A stretch of DNA of 64,000 bases from Pomphorhynchus laevis (GCA_012934845.2 WNNJ02001997.1:80847-144846); one strand, 5' to 3'; positions 43,767-55,390 are shown, numbered from the stretch's first letter. Notes: a model not told the origin generated them from the sequence alone. Numbers and translations are program-made.

Positions 43767-44899
43767 GTATTGATACATCCTCGTTAGATATATTTCCTAC
43801 TGGACTATCTATAAACTCAAGAACCAGTAAATGTTCAACTCCAATTATTAACGTCGCTTACACAAATATTCGTAGTATAGTATCGAAGATTGACGAATTT
43901 CGGAACAGATTCTTTACATATAAACCTCAAATAATTGCAGTTACCGAAACTTGGCTGAATCATGATATTGCTGATAGTATGGTAGCTGTGGATGGGTATT
44001 ATATCATCAGGGTTGATCGTAAAGTACGACGAGGAGGCGGTGTTGCACTTTATGTCGATCAATGTATAGGTGTTGACGATTTTGAATGTTATACTGACAC
44101 ATATGGTACTTGTGAACTGATGGTGGCGAGTCTATCCCATGTAAGAAATAAAGTTACTATTGCACTATGTTATAGATCTCCATGTAGCTTCGTTCTCACT
44201 AAGGAATTCTCAGATATTTTGACAAAGGCAGCAATGGGTGACCGGTTCCTCTGTTTAGGAGACTTCAATATTTCCAGCATCAATATGGATGATCCTCATT
44301 CAGGAATAACATCTTCTAATAAACTAGATCATGACTTGTGGAATTTTCTGTTAGATAGCCTACTTCTTGTTCAGCATGTATCAGCACCAACTAGGATTAT
44401 GAATGATCAAAGTTCTTTGTTGGATTTAATCTTATCTAAATCATTAACAGATGTGCGTGACATTATGCATGAAGCACCCATAGGAGTTAGTGATCATTGT
44501 GTATTGCTTTTTCACTTCTCAGGGATTTCAAATAATATTATTGACGAAGTCGAAACTAAAATCTTCAAGCATTGTTGGTATCGTGCGGATCAGTGTAAAA
44601 TTCTTCAAGCAGCATCGACTATGAACTTTGTAGGCGCTAGCGACGATGTTGAAGATTGTTGGAAGGTTTTCCGTTCAGCAATGTGTGAAATAATAGAAAA
44701 ATACGTTCCTACCAAGATCGTGCATAAAAATAAAAAAGTGAATCCTCCGTGGTTTAATAGAGAACTTAAATCAGAACTAAGACGAAGAAACCGACTGTTT
44801 AAATTAAGCTGCAAGGACAATACTTATCGACAGGAATACGTCAATTGTCGTAACGTTTTCGAAAAGCTTAAAAAACGCAAAAAATTAACTACGAAATGA
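43736..44899 (+). CDS. LINE-C ORF2 part 1: AP-type endonuclease
   Basis: The 387-residue frame has no ATG near its start; the codon aligned with the LINE-B ORF2 start is TTG (43736). Blocks seen are YTNIRSIVSKIDEF, IIAVTETWLN (catalytic Glu), RGGGVALYV, CYRSPCS, FLCLGDFNISSI, LLDLILSKS and GVSDHCVLLFHF (terminal His). The linker motif NPPWFNRELKSELRRRNRLF comes before the RT, as in CR1-like elements. The frame ends with TGA in ATGA, overlapping the start of the RT frame. The frame change sits in CGCAAAAAATTAAC. A mutation in the A run is the simpler reading; programmed slippage cannot be excluded. Confidence 0.85.
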   Translation: MESNRSVNCLGIDTSSLDIFPTGLSINSRTSKCSTPIINVAYTNIRSIVSKIDEFRNRFFTYKPQIIAVTETWLNHDIADSMVAVDGYYIIRVDRKVRRGGGVALYVDQCIGVDDFECYTDTYGTCELMVASLSHVRNKVTIALCYRSPCSFVLTKEFSDILTKAAMGDRFLCLGDFNISSINMDDPHSGITSSNKLDHDLWNFLLDSLLLVQHVSAPTRIMNDQSSLLDLILSKSLTDVRDIMHEAPIGVSDHCVLLFHFSGISNNIIDEVETKIFKHCWYRADQCKILQAASTMNFVGASDDVEDCWKVFRSAMCEIIEKYVPTKIVHKNKKVNPPWFNRELKSELRRRNRLFKLSCKDNTYRQEYVNCRNVFEKLKKRKKLTTK

Positions 44900-46644
44900 C
44901 AATAGCTGCGGACTTTCATAGTGCACCAAAACGATTTTGGGCTCACATACGTAGAAATAGGACAATTCCTCCTGCGATTTCGTCTCTTCGTATTAATGAT
45001 AACTTTATCACATCGCCTCAAGATGTAGCCGACACGTTTGTGTCGACTTTTCAACTCGTAACTAATAACACAGAAATTAACCAGCAATCTCGTGTAAGCC
45101 ATTCACGAAGTTATTTTGATGTTACTACCGAGGAGGTTTATAGTGAGTTAAATTCTTTACGACATTCATCACCTGGTCCGGATGGATTACATCCCCAGAT
45201 ACTAAAGATATTATCTACATTTATTGCTTCACCGTTAGCTTATTTGTTTCAACTATCACTAGCTAAGTCAATTCTACCATTAGATTGGAAAATCGCCACT
45301 GTAGTGCCAGTCCACAAAAAAGGAGATCGTCACAATCCTGAAAATTATAGAGCAATAAGCCTTACAAGTGTCGTATGTAAGATGTTAGAGCGCATATTGT
45401 ATCGGCGATTACTATCCTATCTTGAATCATCGAACTTGTTAGATAATTCGCAACATGGTTTTCGTCCTGGTCGTTCTTGCATGTCTAATCGTTTATGTGC
45501 ACGCGAAGCATGGGTTGATGCAGTTGCGCAAGGTAATGCAGTTGATGTCGTGTATTTCGACTTCAGTCGGGCCTTTGATAGAGTTCCCCACAATATGTTG
45601 ATTGAGGCTCTTGCAGATTACGGAATTGAAATTCCTATTATTCGATGGATTCACGCTTTCCTATCTGATCGTTCTTTCAGAGTTCGAGTTGGAAATTGTC
45701 TATCTAGACCGTCAAATTTATCAATGGGTGTTCCTCAGGGATCGGTGTTGGGTCCATTATTATTCGTCATATTTCTTAATAGTTTGCTACGCTCTCTAAA
45801 ATGTAAAAAATTAGCATTCGCGGATGATCTTAAAACATGGAATGTTATAACATGCCATGCCGATATGCAACACTTACAAGATGACATAAATATGGTTAAT
45901 AGGTGGAGCGAACTGACCGGAATCATGATTAACATTACTAAATGTGTCCACCTCAGATTTGGTTGTAGTGATTTACCAAATGATTATTCTGTTTGTGGTG
46001 AGATTATTCCCACAAATTCGTACACAAAAGATCTTGGGATAATTGTTCAGAATTCGTTTAAAACCGACCTCAATACTGAAAATATATGCAACATGTCGAG
46101 AAAAATTATTTACATGATCAAAAATACCTTTAGTTCGCTTCCACCGTCTCAGTTCTCACTATTATATAAGGCGTTGATCAGACCAATCATTGATTATGCT
46201 TCGCCGGCGACTTTTCCTTCTACGCGTGGTGAAATAAACCAATTAGAAAAGATTCTTCGCCGATTTTCCAAGCTATGTTCTGGTCTTCGGAACATCGCCT
46301 ACTGTGATAGACTAAGCCAACTAAATATTACTTCAGTTTACAAGAGATATGTGTACAATGATTTATTACAGTTATGGCGAATGATCCATGTCTTTCCTGG
46401 TTATCCATCGGAATCCGTTATTCTAAATGATCGCCCGAGCCACAGAGGACACTCTTTATCAGTTGTTGTGCAATCACACGGGAAATGTCATAGATACTTG
46501 CGATTATCTCACAGAGCGGTAAACCTATGGAACCGATTGCCGAATCCGTTCGTGTCTATGGCACAGTACAAATCTTTCCAGAATGCGCTGAGCATGTGGA
46601 TAAAAAGAGAAGATTCTTTGCAGGAAATATATAACTATATGTGA
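44896..46644 (+). CDS. LINE-C ORF2 part 2: reverse transcriptase
   Basis: The 582-residue frame carries the complete RT: SSPGPDGLHPQIL, VPVHKKGDRHNPENYRAISL, VYFDFSRAFDRVPHNML (motif A), GVPQGSVLGPLLFVIF (motif B), KLAFADDLKTWN (motif C, FADD), and the thumb with SYTKDLGIIV. The C-terminal part has ALIRPIIDYASPA and LEKILRRFSKLCSGLR, then HRAVNLWNRLPN. All catalytic aspartates are present. The last codon precedes TGA at 46642 and a T-rich 3' UTR. In the intact ancestor this was one ORF with the endonuclease. Confidence 0.88.
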   Translation: MTIAADFHSAPKRFWAHIRRNRTIPPAISSLRINDNFITSPQDVADTFVSTFQLVTNNTEINQQSRVSHSRSYFDVTTEEVYSELNSLRHSSPGPDGLHPQILKILSTFIASPLAYLFQLSLAKSILPLDWKIATVVPVHKKGDRHNPENYRAISLTSVVCKMLERILYRRLLSYLESSNLLDNSQHGFRPGRSCMSNRLCAREAWVDAVAQGNAVDVVYFDFSRAFDRVPHNMLIEALADYGIEIPIIRWIHAFLSDRSFRVRVGNCLSRPSNLSMGVPQGSVLGPLLFVIFLNSLLRSLKCKKLAFADDLKTWNVITCHADMQHLQDDINMVNRWSELTGIMINITKCVHLRFGCSDLPNDYSVCGEIIPTNSYTKDLGIIVQNSFKTDLNTENICNMSRKIIYMIKNTFSSLPPSQFSLLYKALIRPIIDYASPATFPSTRGEINQLEKILRRFSKLCSGLRNIAYCDRLSQLNITSVYKRYVYNDLLQLWRMIHVFPGYPSESVILNDRPSHRGHSLSVVVQSHGKCHRYLRLSHRAVNLWNRLPNPFVSMAQYKSFQNALSMWIKREDSLQEIYNYM

Positions 46645-46969
46645 CAATTTATTATTGCTGAACTACTTTTTTTTAATTTGTTTTTGAACTATTTTGAACT
46701 ATTCTGAACTATTTTTTTTTGTTTCTTATTTCTTAATATTGTGATCAGACAAAATGACTCTTTATGTGTCAAAGTCTTGTAATAAATAATAATAATAATT
46801 TCAACTTTTCGGAGACTAAAATTGTAACGAGTTACATCCATGATCTGCATCGATTAATTAATAATAAATTAGCGATTAATTATTAATTAATTTACGCTTA
46901 GCTAATAATAAATTAACGATTAATTAACATTAATATTAATTACTACAAAGCAGATAATGTATCAGTTCG

Positions 46970-47172
46970 ATCAGATCGTTCAGTCTGTTCGTTAAGACCG
47001 TTCGTTCAAACCGTTTGTTCAGACCGTTCGTTTAGACCGTTCGTTCAGACCGTTCGTTCAGTCCTTTCGTTCAGTCCTTTCGTTCAGTTAATTTGTTCAA
47101 CCCGTTAGTTCAATCCGTATGTTCAATAAGTTAGTTCAGTTCGTGAGTTTAGTCTGTTCCTTCAGACTGAAC
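46970..47172 (+). repeat. Degenerate 12-bp tandem repeat
   Basis: Imperfect copies of CGTTCAGACC, GTTCGTTCAGTC and similar run for about 200 bp, and a second block lies at 47383-47484. It is a microsatellite-like array with high unit divergence. A short palindrome (ATTAAATATATATATTCAA-like) follows at 47175-47212. Confidence 0.85.
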
Positions 47173-47289
47173 TTATATTAAATATATATATTCAATATAT
47201 TTAATATAAATTACAACATTCATCAGACGTAGCTCATGTTCTAAGTTCATGCCCAGATGCCCCGATTTAATAACATAATAACAAGATAA

Positions 47290-47345
47290 ATTTATTTTTA
47301 AGTGGCAAATGCATGCCAACGGCGCGCTTACAAGCCGACTAATAT
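47290..47345 (-). mobile_element. LINE 3'-end remnant (LINE-A/B type)
   Basis: AAATTTATTTTTAAGTGGCA and the hairpin-like GCATGCC-AAC-GGCGCGC (47311-47327) match the family 3' end in antisense. It lies between two blocks of 12-bp repeats. Confidence 0.7.
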
Positions 47346-47382
47346 AATTTAGCAGAAGAGTTCAGTGTGAATGGTCAGTCCA

Positions 47383-47484
47383 TTCGTTAATATTGTTCGT
47401 TCAGTTCGTTTGTTCAGTCCACTCGTGCAGTCTGTTTGTTCAGTCCGTTCGTTCAGTCCGTGTGTTCAGTCCGTTCGTCTCCCT
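47383..47484 (+). repeat. Degenerate 12-bp tandem repeat, second block
   Basis: The motif CGTTCAGTC...GTTCAGTCC is the same as in 46970-47172. The two blocks are separated by the LINE 3' remnant, as if an insertion had split one array. Confidence 0.75.
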
Positions 47485-47639
47485 TTTATATTTCTTAACT
47501 ATAACTATAAAGTATTAATTTAACTATTTTTTAACAATTTCCTAACTATTTGCTAACTATTTAGCTCTTTGTTTTATTAAATAACTACTTATTTTATTAA
47601 TAAATAGTTATTTCTTAACTATTTCTGAACTATTTACTT

Positions 47640-47805
47640 CGTCTCCATCCCACCCGATCTTCCTCTTCTCGCCTAATCCTCCCGAAACTCTTACATATGC
47701 TCCCTGTCTCACCTACCGAAGTCTCATCTGTCCTCAAGTCCTTGCCAAACAAAATCTCACCTGCCGATTTCCTGCCTTCCCCATACTTAAATCCACATAA
47801 TAATA
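47640..47805 (+). mobile_element. LINE-A fragment (linker before RT)
   Basis: LPVSPTEVSSVLKSLPNKISPAD matches LINE-A1 LPVSPTEISSVLMSLPNKTSPAD. It runs directly into the 3' end of LINE-B2 on the other strand. Confidence 0.85.
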
Positions 47806-50125
47806 CAATAATCTATTTAACGTGGCAATGCTGCAAAATGCACGCTTACATGACCACTAACAAACAAAAGAAGAAACATCAAAAGTCACAGATAATTAGT
47901 TAATTGTTGAAATGGAATTGGATTTGGCGTTTGAAGCACGGCAGCGATGTTGATTGACGGATATGAATAGGCAGTTGATTCCACAAGATAGTAGCAGCCA
48001 CAACAAAGGAGCGGAAGCCAAAATAGGTAGATTACTTTGGGACATGTAAAAGAAGGGAATTACGGGAACGCAGAGCACAATACACAGTACGAGAATTGTC
48101 GAGAAAAGGAAGGTTGAGAAATAAAGGGGTATGAGAAGTTATAAGGCGAAAAGCAATGATAAGAAGACGAATTTGAACACGACAATAAATAGTAGGCCAA
48201 TCAAGAGAAACAAGTTAGTGGGATGTATGATCGAAACGACGAAGACGGAGAATAACTCAGGCGGCAGCGTTGATGACGCGTTGTAGGGGAAGAAGAGTGG
48301 TTTTGGGTGAGTTGGAAAATAGATTAAGACAATAATCGAGTCTAGAAAAAAGGAGAAGATATGAGAGTCATACAAGAAGGTAAATCGATCAATCTACGAA
48401 CTTGACGGAGGTTGCGGAGTATCAAGGTAGATGAGCGTACTTTATCTCTAACGAAAGGTTTAAGTGAAAGTCGGTTGTCAAAATGGAAGCCTAGGAAAAC
48501 GAGATTATCAACGATATGAAGAATTGTAGAATTTTATGATACGGAGGGAGGTTCGAAGCCGAGGCGTCGAGGTTGGATCTACATAATTTTGGATTTATCA
48601 GGATTCAGAGAAAGGCGAAGGGAAGAAAGATGATTGGAAATTGAGACAAGACAGTTGGAAACAGAAACACTAAGATCATGAATACGATAAACAGGTGCAT
48701 GATCATAGATGAGAATGTCATCAGCATATTGCATAACATGGAAGTTAAATTTATGAGAAATCGATGACAAGTCACCGAGAAGAAGAGAGAAAAGCATAGG
48801 GCCCAATACGGAGCCTTGTGGAACACCGGTCGGGATGTATGAAGGATGGGAGAGAGAAGAGTTAGAATAGACGCGAAATGTACGGTTTGATAGATATGAA
48901 GAAAACCATGATACAGTGGTTAAAGAGAAGCCATAATCATGACGAAGGCGATGTAGAAGAGTCGAGTGATCGACGATGTCAAAAGCAGACGATAGATCAG
49001 GAGAAACTATGACACTACATAATTTATGATCGCGCAATATGAGTAAGTCATTATAAACTTTAAGGCAGGCAATTTCAGTAGGGTGATTTGAGCGAAAAGC
49101 GGCTTGACAGGGAGGAAATAAGTTAGAGGAAAAGAGATATGTATTAACTTGCTTGAGAACGAGACGATCAAGGAGTTTAGAGAGGGTTAAGAGAAGTGAG
49201 ATTGGACGGTACGAAGATGGTAGTGAGGAGTCGAGAGATTGCTTTTTGATGAGAGGACGAACAGTGGTGCATTTCCAGATGGAAGGAAATGTACGGCTAC
49301 GGATGGACGAGTTGAACAATGTGGTTAGGAAGGGTAAGATAAAGGAGCAGATATTTTTAAGCAAGTGAGTGGGAATTAGTTCAGAAGGAGAGGTTTTATT
49401 AGGTAATGACAGCAGAACCGAAGAAACTTCATCAGACGAAACGGGAAGATGAAAACTTTCCTTCCTTCTGGGAGGGAAGTATTTGAAGAGAAGAGTGGGT
49501 ACAAGGGGAATATAGGTAGTAGGGAAAGTAAATTAAATAGCTTAGTTTGTAGATAAGAAGAAAATTTATCAGGATTTATATTACAAGGGGTAGATGAACT
49601 CGAAAGAATTGAGTTTAAGATTTTCCAATGAGATTTAGAGTTGGAATATGACTCGAGTTGATTTCGCCAAAAGAGAGTACGTTTAGTACGTATAAGAATG
49701 AGATATAAACGGCGTTGATAAAAGTAGGAATCACGAAGATTTGGAGTGAGTGAGTAGGGAGAACGTTTAAGAAAGCGTTTATACATACAAAATAAGTGAC
49801 GGAGTCGACGCTTAGAAAGCTACAGTCAGAATCGAACCAGGGAGCATGGCGCAAGCGCTGGGAGCGTCGGAGTCGACTAGGCAGAAGTTTATTGATGAAA
49901 GACATAAGTTCAGAATCAATCAGAATGTAGAAATCATCGGTAGAGAGATAGTTAAGAGGAAGTGAAAAGAGTGAAGAATTGAGTAAGGCTGTGCAGAGAA
50001 TAGGGATATCGAGAAGTTTCCAGGGTCGACTTGGTGTGGATAATTGTGGAGGCGGAGACGGAGGATGAGGACGAGTAAGAATAAGAGTGACAAGGAAATG
50101 ATCGGAAAAACCAGGATCAGTAATC
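47806..50125 (-). mobile_element. LINE-B copy B2, 5'-truncated
   Basis: The 3' end at left has a degenerate hairpin near 47829-47845. The element covers the RT and part of the endonuclease and stops abruptly at 50125 against LINE-A3. RT frame 48579-49364 retains SLLLTLSKLLDRLV, VSPDLSSAFDIVDHSTLL, PTGVPQGSVLGPMLFSLLL and MQYADDILIYDHAP, but ends at the same SKIM stop as B1. From about 48355 rightwards it is almost identical to B1; to the left of that it is clearly more diverged. Confidence 0.9.
48579..49364 (-). pseudogene. LINE-B2 reverse transcriptase core
   Basis: The 261-residue frame starts MLKNICSFILPFLTTLFNSS and contains RT motifs up to YADD and LNPDKSKIM, then stops. The downstream thumb and C-terminal sequence continues in other frames (48139-48375). 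A terminated RT shared with B1 means both derive from one defective source or were homogenised afterwards. Confidence 0.8.
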
Positions 50126-51530
50126 AATATCCCCTTTCCTCACCAACTTATTTAACTCGCCCCTCCACAGTCGTATCTTCCCTTTATACTGGAAATCCGC
50201 CATCATTCGTCCTCTTCCTATGAAACAATGTCTCAACCCCTCTATTTCTTCTAGCTATCGCCCCATTTATCTCCTCCCTACCCTTTGTAAGTTCTTAGAG
50301 GGCCTTATCTTAATACAGATCAAAGTTTATCTATCTTTATCTAATCTGTACCATCCTTTCCAATCCGCTTTTTGCTCTGATCACTCCACAGAAATCGCAT
50401 GCATAAAAGTTTACAACGCCCATCTCGTTTTATCGTGACATGACTCTATCTCATCTCCATCGACCTCTTCTCCTCCTTCGACATCGTTGACCATTCCATC
50501 CTCCTTTCTCGCCTTCGCTTTAATTACGGCTTTTCTTCCTACTTCGTACAAAGACTTGTCTCATATCTATCCGACCGTTCTTCTCGTGTCTGTTCTAATT
50601 CATCTTCCCCATTTCTATTTTTTGCGGGGTACCACTAGGTTCAGTCCTAGGTCCTCTGCTTTTCTCGCTTTTAATTGGCGATCTCTCTTCGTTTATCAGA
50701 CCTTACTCCATTAACGCCATGCAATACACCGATGAAATCATCTATGCTCTTGCAACCGCCTTTCATATACACAATATCTGCATTTCTGCCTCCAACTGTC
50801 TTTATTCTATCTGTAAACGTCTCTCCCATCTTCATATCTTTCGAAACCCCGACAGGTCCAAAATAATGTGGATCCTACCTGTACCCTAACATATTTGTTA
50901 CCCCTGTATCTTTTGCCTCATCAATCATCCCAAAAGTCCACAATTACACTTTCTTAGGCTTCCATTTCAATGATCATATTTCCCTTACACCCATCGTCCG
51001 TGACAAGATTCGCACGTCTAATTTAATTCTCCGTGGCATTCTTCCGTTCTTGTATGCATATTCTTTCATCGCTTCTTTTCCTTAAAATCGATTACTGCCT
51101 CAGGCTTTTCGCCAATTCTTAAAGATCTATTAATTTACCCCTACAACGCATCATCACCTCCGCCGTTACAGTGCTCCCACGTCTCCGTCGCTTCGACCAC
51201 ATATCCACATATCTTGTTCAACTTTCCTGGCCCGCCATCCACATCCGCATCCAACTGCCTTATCGTCACTTTTCGTCTCATCGCTGTCGGCTACCCATAG
51301 TTCATCAACTTCCCTTTCTTAGACGGCACTTGCCCCTCCTCTATATTGCTGCGTTCTTGTCATTCCATCTTACTCCACAATCCTAATTACTCCAACAATT
51401 ACGGTATCCGATGCTTCCTCGTCGCCGCCCCACTCGCCTGGAATCACATCTCACTCAACGTCCGCCGCGCTCCCTCCTTTATCACATTCAAATACCTCCT
51501 CCGTTCTCACATTCTCGCCACACGTGCACC
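50126..51530 (+). mobile_element. LINE-A copy A3, old and degenerate
   Basis: Sequence similar to A1 from the RT N-terminal region (SSYRPIYLLPTLCKFLEGL, 50236-) to the C-terminus (LRSCHSILLHNPNYSNNYG, 51346-), with many frameshifts and base changes. YADD has become YTDE (near 50725). It ends at the start of the satellite array instead of the normal 3' hairpin. Confidence 0.88.
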
Positions 51531-52740
51531 ATCTATACAGCTTATGCGCCAGATCAAATCTATCACACGTCGAGGCACCTGCACGTACTAATGATCGTAC
51601 ACATTCAATTTATTTGGATTTATTTAATTCCCCTTTTTGTTTTTACTATTTATTAACTATTTACTTCACTCACACGTGGACCATCTCTACGGCTTACATG
51701 CCAGATCAAATTTATCACCCGTTGATGCACCTGCACGTACTAGCGATCATACCCATTCGATTTGTTTTGATTGATTTAATGTCCATTTTATATTGTCCGT
51801 TTTATATTTGCCTTTTATATTTCTTAACTATTTACTTTACTCACACGTGGACCATCTCTACAGCCTATATACCAGATCACATTTATCACCCGTTGAGGAA
51901 CCTGCGCGTACTAGCGATCGTACCCATTCGATTTTATTGGATAAATTTAATGCCCCTATTCCTTTTTTATATTTCTTAACTATTTACTTTACTCACATGT
52001 GGACCATCTCTACAGCCTATATGCCAGATTAAATTTATCACCCGTTGAGGCACCTGCACGTACTAGCGATCATACCCATTAGATTTGTTTTGATTGATTT
52101 AATGTCCCTTTTATATTGTCCGTTTTATATTTGCCTTTTATATTTCTTAACTATTTACTTTACTCACACGTGGACCATCTCTACAGCCTATATGCCAAAT
52201 CAAATTTATCACCCGTTGAGGAACCTGCACGTACTAGCGATCGTACCCATTCGATTTGTTTGGATAAATTTAATGCCCCTATTCCTTTTTTATATTTCTT
52301 AACTATTTACTTTACTCACATGTTAGCCATCTCTAAAGCCTATATGCCAGATTAAATTTATCACCCGTTGAGGCACCTGCACGTACTAGCGATCGCACCC
52401 ATTCGATTTGTTTTGATTGATTTAATGTCCCTTTTATATTGTCCCTTTTATATTGGCCTTTTATATTTCTTAACTATTTACTTTACTCACATGTGGACCA
52501 TCTCTACAGCCTATATGCCAGATCAAATTTATCACCCGTTGAAGCACCTGCACGTACTAGCGATTGTACCCATTCGATTTGTTTTGATTAATTTAATGCC
52601 CCAAATTGCCTTTTATGTTTCTTAACTATTTACTTTACTCACACGTGGACAATCTCTACAGCCTATATGCCAGATCAAAGTTATCACCCGTCGAGGCACC
52701 TGCACGAACTAGACAATCGTACGCATTCAAATTGTTTGGA
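51516..52740 (+). repeat. Satellite with alternating 170- and 153-bp monomers (323-bp higher-order unit)
   Basis: Eight monomers share CTCACACGTGGACCATCTCT and CACCCGTTGAGG. Starts fall near 51516, 51668, 51839, 51992, 52162, 52315, 52485 and 52637. From the second monomer on, spacings alternate 171, 153, 170, 153, 170, 152. Long monomers carry TATTGTCCGTTTTATATTTG; short ones carry ATGCCCCTATTCC. So the repeat is a dimer, about three times over. The first monomer begins inside the LINE-A3 end. The open frames across the array are by-products of the period. Confidence 0.9.
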
Positions 52741-53670
52741 TTAATTTTAGCATTAAATTTTTCAAAAAGTTCATTGAAATTGCGAATTTTCATATGAAAG
52801 TAAAAATCATCGAGTCAATCCGAAAATGCCATAAATGGATTAAAAATTTACCGTTTTTATTACATTGCAAGTAACATGTGCATTGTTAGTTACAGATGAA
52901 CTTGGACTAATTAGATTTTAGTTAATAGAAACATCGGTATATGCCGTTTGTGCATGATCAGTTGCAAATGAACTATTTCGATCACAATACGCGCATTACG
53001 ATATTCTTTCCGAATTTGAAAATTTAATAATTATTAGTTGTTTTTCTATTTAGACAAGAAGTACATCATAAGAAAACATTTAGCCTGCAAATTTCAATGG
53101 TACGTTTATAACAATTGTCTGTTGATAATACTTTATTCATTTTCTTTTTTCCACTCGAAATTGCACCTGTGTCGTTATTATTGACTTGTTCAAAGAAAAA
53201 TGTATAATCTACTTTTGATTTAAAAATATGATAATTCAGCTTATATAATAATACAAAACAGGTTTTAACTTTAAATGATACCATTATGTGCTTAACTCGG
53301 TTTTAGTCATTGCTAGCTGAACTCAACATGAATTAATATCATAGTGGTAAATACTAATTTGATGTTCCGTCAATTCGCTTCTAATTTGATTTTTGCCTGG
53401 TGACTGCTAATATAATTTCGTCATAATTTTGTAATAAAGACATAAACGTAAGTTAATCAAAATTTAGCTTAATTTAATTAACTTTAGTTGATCAATCTTT
53501 AATTAATTTAAATTTTATACAATTTGAATTAAGATAATTAACATGTAACGTATACCAATTAAGATATGCTTAATTTTACTATTCTTTAATAATATTTTTT
53601 GACATTTTAAATAAGCATTTGGTTTACTAAAAAGTAAATAACACATCGAAAATAAGAAATTTTTAAAATT
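52741..53670. other. AT-rich spacer, nothing recognised
   Basis: I see no convincing coding, RNA or repeat feature. Frames such as 53066-53284 (- strand) are of AT-rich composition and unsupported. Confidence 0.5.
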
Positions 53671-53671
53671 G

Positions 53672-54078
53672 CGTCCGGAAAGAATGTAATCATTAGTTAG
53701 CTCTTTATCCAAGAAAAATAAAATAAAATACAGTTTTATTTTTGAATTTCGCCAATTAGCCTCTGTAGAAAACACAAATCCTTTGCAGATTGACCTCTGC
53801 AAAAAACACACTTGCCATTATATTTCAATGGCAACTGCAATTATCAGGAAACATTGTTACAGCTTTTAACAATTGCTTGAAATAATCAAAAGCTGCAAAA
53901 ATTTTCCCTGATGATGGCCAGTCCCATTGAAATATTGAATAATTATTTTCTTGTTTGATTTTCCTCATTATTTGCTAAAGAGGCCAATCGCATTGGCGAA
54001 AATTCAAAAATAAAACTATTTATCTTGTTTTCTTTTCTCGGAGAAAGAGACAACTAATGATTCTAATTCTTGTTTTGA
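53672..54078. mobile_element. Small foldback element, copy 1
   Basis: The arms are imperfect inverted repeats: TAATCATTAGTT and TTTTATTTTTGAATTTCGCC on the left pair with GGCGAAAATTCAAAAATAAA and AACTAATGATT on the right. The core contains TTTCAATGGCAACTGC, ACAGCTTTTAA and CATTGAAATATTGAATAATT. The core matches 56366-56525. It is non-autonomous. Confidence 0.65.
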
Positions 54079-54259
54079 ATTTTCGCTTGAATTGAAATAT
54101 ATTAATACCACTTTCAGGATTAAATTTACTTAGAATACTTTCTGATTTACTTTTTGTTCGTTTCGTTAATTAATATTAATTATAATATAAATAGCATCAT
54201 TGTTTAAAGAATTGAGCAAGCGTGTTAAAGAATTGCCTTATTTTATCAAATGAACACAT

Positions 54260-54390
54260 TACCTATTTAAAGCATATTCGGGATTCCACCGTCTTTTAAT
54301 GAACACATTACCTATGTGTTCATTTGATTCCACCGTCTTTTAATTCGGGATTCCACCGTCTTTTAATTCGGGATTCCATCGTCTTTTAAA
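54260..54390. repeat. Short tandem repeats
   Basis: ATTCGGGATTCCACCGTCTT plus TTA is repeated three to four times (54287, 54341, 54364 region), and AACACATTACCTAT is repeated twice. Its origin is unknown. Confidence 0.75.
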
Positions 54391-54849
54391 TAAGTACCAA
54401 TTTATCTACTGATTTCCAAATAAAACATTTCGATATTTTGATTGCATACAATAATTAATTAATTGGGTTTTAGTAATTCAAAGGTGAAGAGGATATATGA
54501 ACTAAAAAATAATTGAATTAATGAATAGTTTTTAACAAATTCGAATTTGATCGTGAATGGTTACAACTACATTATGTTTACATCTATGATTTAAATAAAA
54601 ATCATTTTCGATAGCACATTTAGGTTAAAACTTATCTATTATAATAAATTCCAAATATTTTTCTTTTTTAGAAATTAGCCGTGGTACTGATTGGAATTTT
54701 TTCTAGTAAGTCTTGAAAATACATTTTCATCATACTTTTTGTGTTGTGTAATTTATTTTAGAAATTAATTTAGAGAAAATGTGTTTACTACTAATCATGT
54801 TAGTAGACTAAAAGAATTACAATCGATAATCGCATTACATCAGATAAAA

Positions 54850-55390
54850 TATATCTTTAGCACTAATTGGCTCGCTTTATGAATGGATAATAAATAATAT
54901 GCATATACACGTATATGTTTAATATAGATATTTAATATGCAATATGATTTGTATTAGAATAAGATACTATATAATATAATTTCATCAGAGTAAATAGGTC
55001 ATTAGAACGTGTTTGGCTTCGCTGCTATGTTGTGTCGAGGAATATGGATCGAAATCTGATAACATAGAAGTTTCTCATGATGACCTCTAATCCTTATTCT
55101 GATACATCGTCTGTTAGTCAGTTCATAAAAATTGACATTTATTTTAAATTTTAATATTTAATTGTATGGTTATATAAATATAAATTGTATAAAATCGTAT
55201 ATAATTATTAATTATTTATCTTTATTTTTAATCTATATATTATAAAATACGTAGACTTAGTTATCTGATTTACGAATAATAAATAGCAGTTTCTCATGAT
55301 GACCTCTAATCCTTATTCTGATACATAGTCTGCTATTTATGAGTAAATTCATAAAAATGACTTTTATGTTAAATTTTATATTTTTTATTT
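54850..55390. repeat. MITE-like repeat, inverted relative to 17.7-18.5 kb
   Basis: Blocks CCTTATTCTGATACAT, TCTCATGATGACCTCTAATC (twice) and GCTGCTATGTTG are the reverse complement of the 17.87-18.38-kb units. AAATACGTAGACTTAGTTATC links it to the repeats in the PDIA3 introns. It is a dispersed family in this genome. Confidence 0.7.

Larger units (their letters stand above)
42547..46800 (+). mobile_element. LINE-C, apparently full-length non-LTR retrotransposon
   Basis: Both ORFs are present and a 3' tail of TAA/ATA repeats (TAATAAATAATAATAATAAT-like, 46778-46800) closes the element. The composition is AT-rich, close to the host, unlike LINE-A and LINE-B. ORF2 carries FADD rather than YADD in the RT. 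The only obvious lesion is a frame change in an A6 run at about 44880 between endonuclease and RT. The clade is uncertain: CR1-like by ORF1 and RT motifs, with a TAA tail that recalls I-type elements. Confidence 0.9.

Noticed and set aside
51524-52797. Series of overlapping ~80-residue + strand frames
   Set aside because: They repeat with the satellite period and have no independent support.
53515-53811. 98-residue - strand frame
   Set aside because: It overlaps the small foldback element and has AT-driven composition (Leu/Ile/Lys/Asn), so it is probably spurious.
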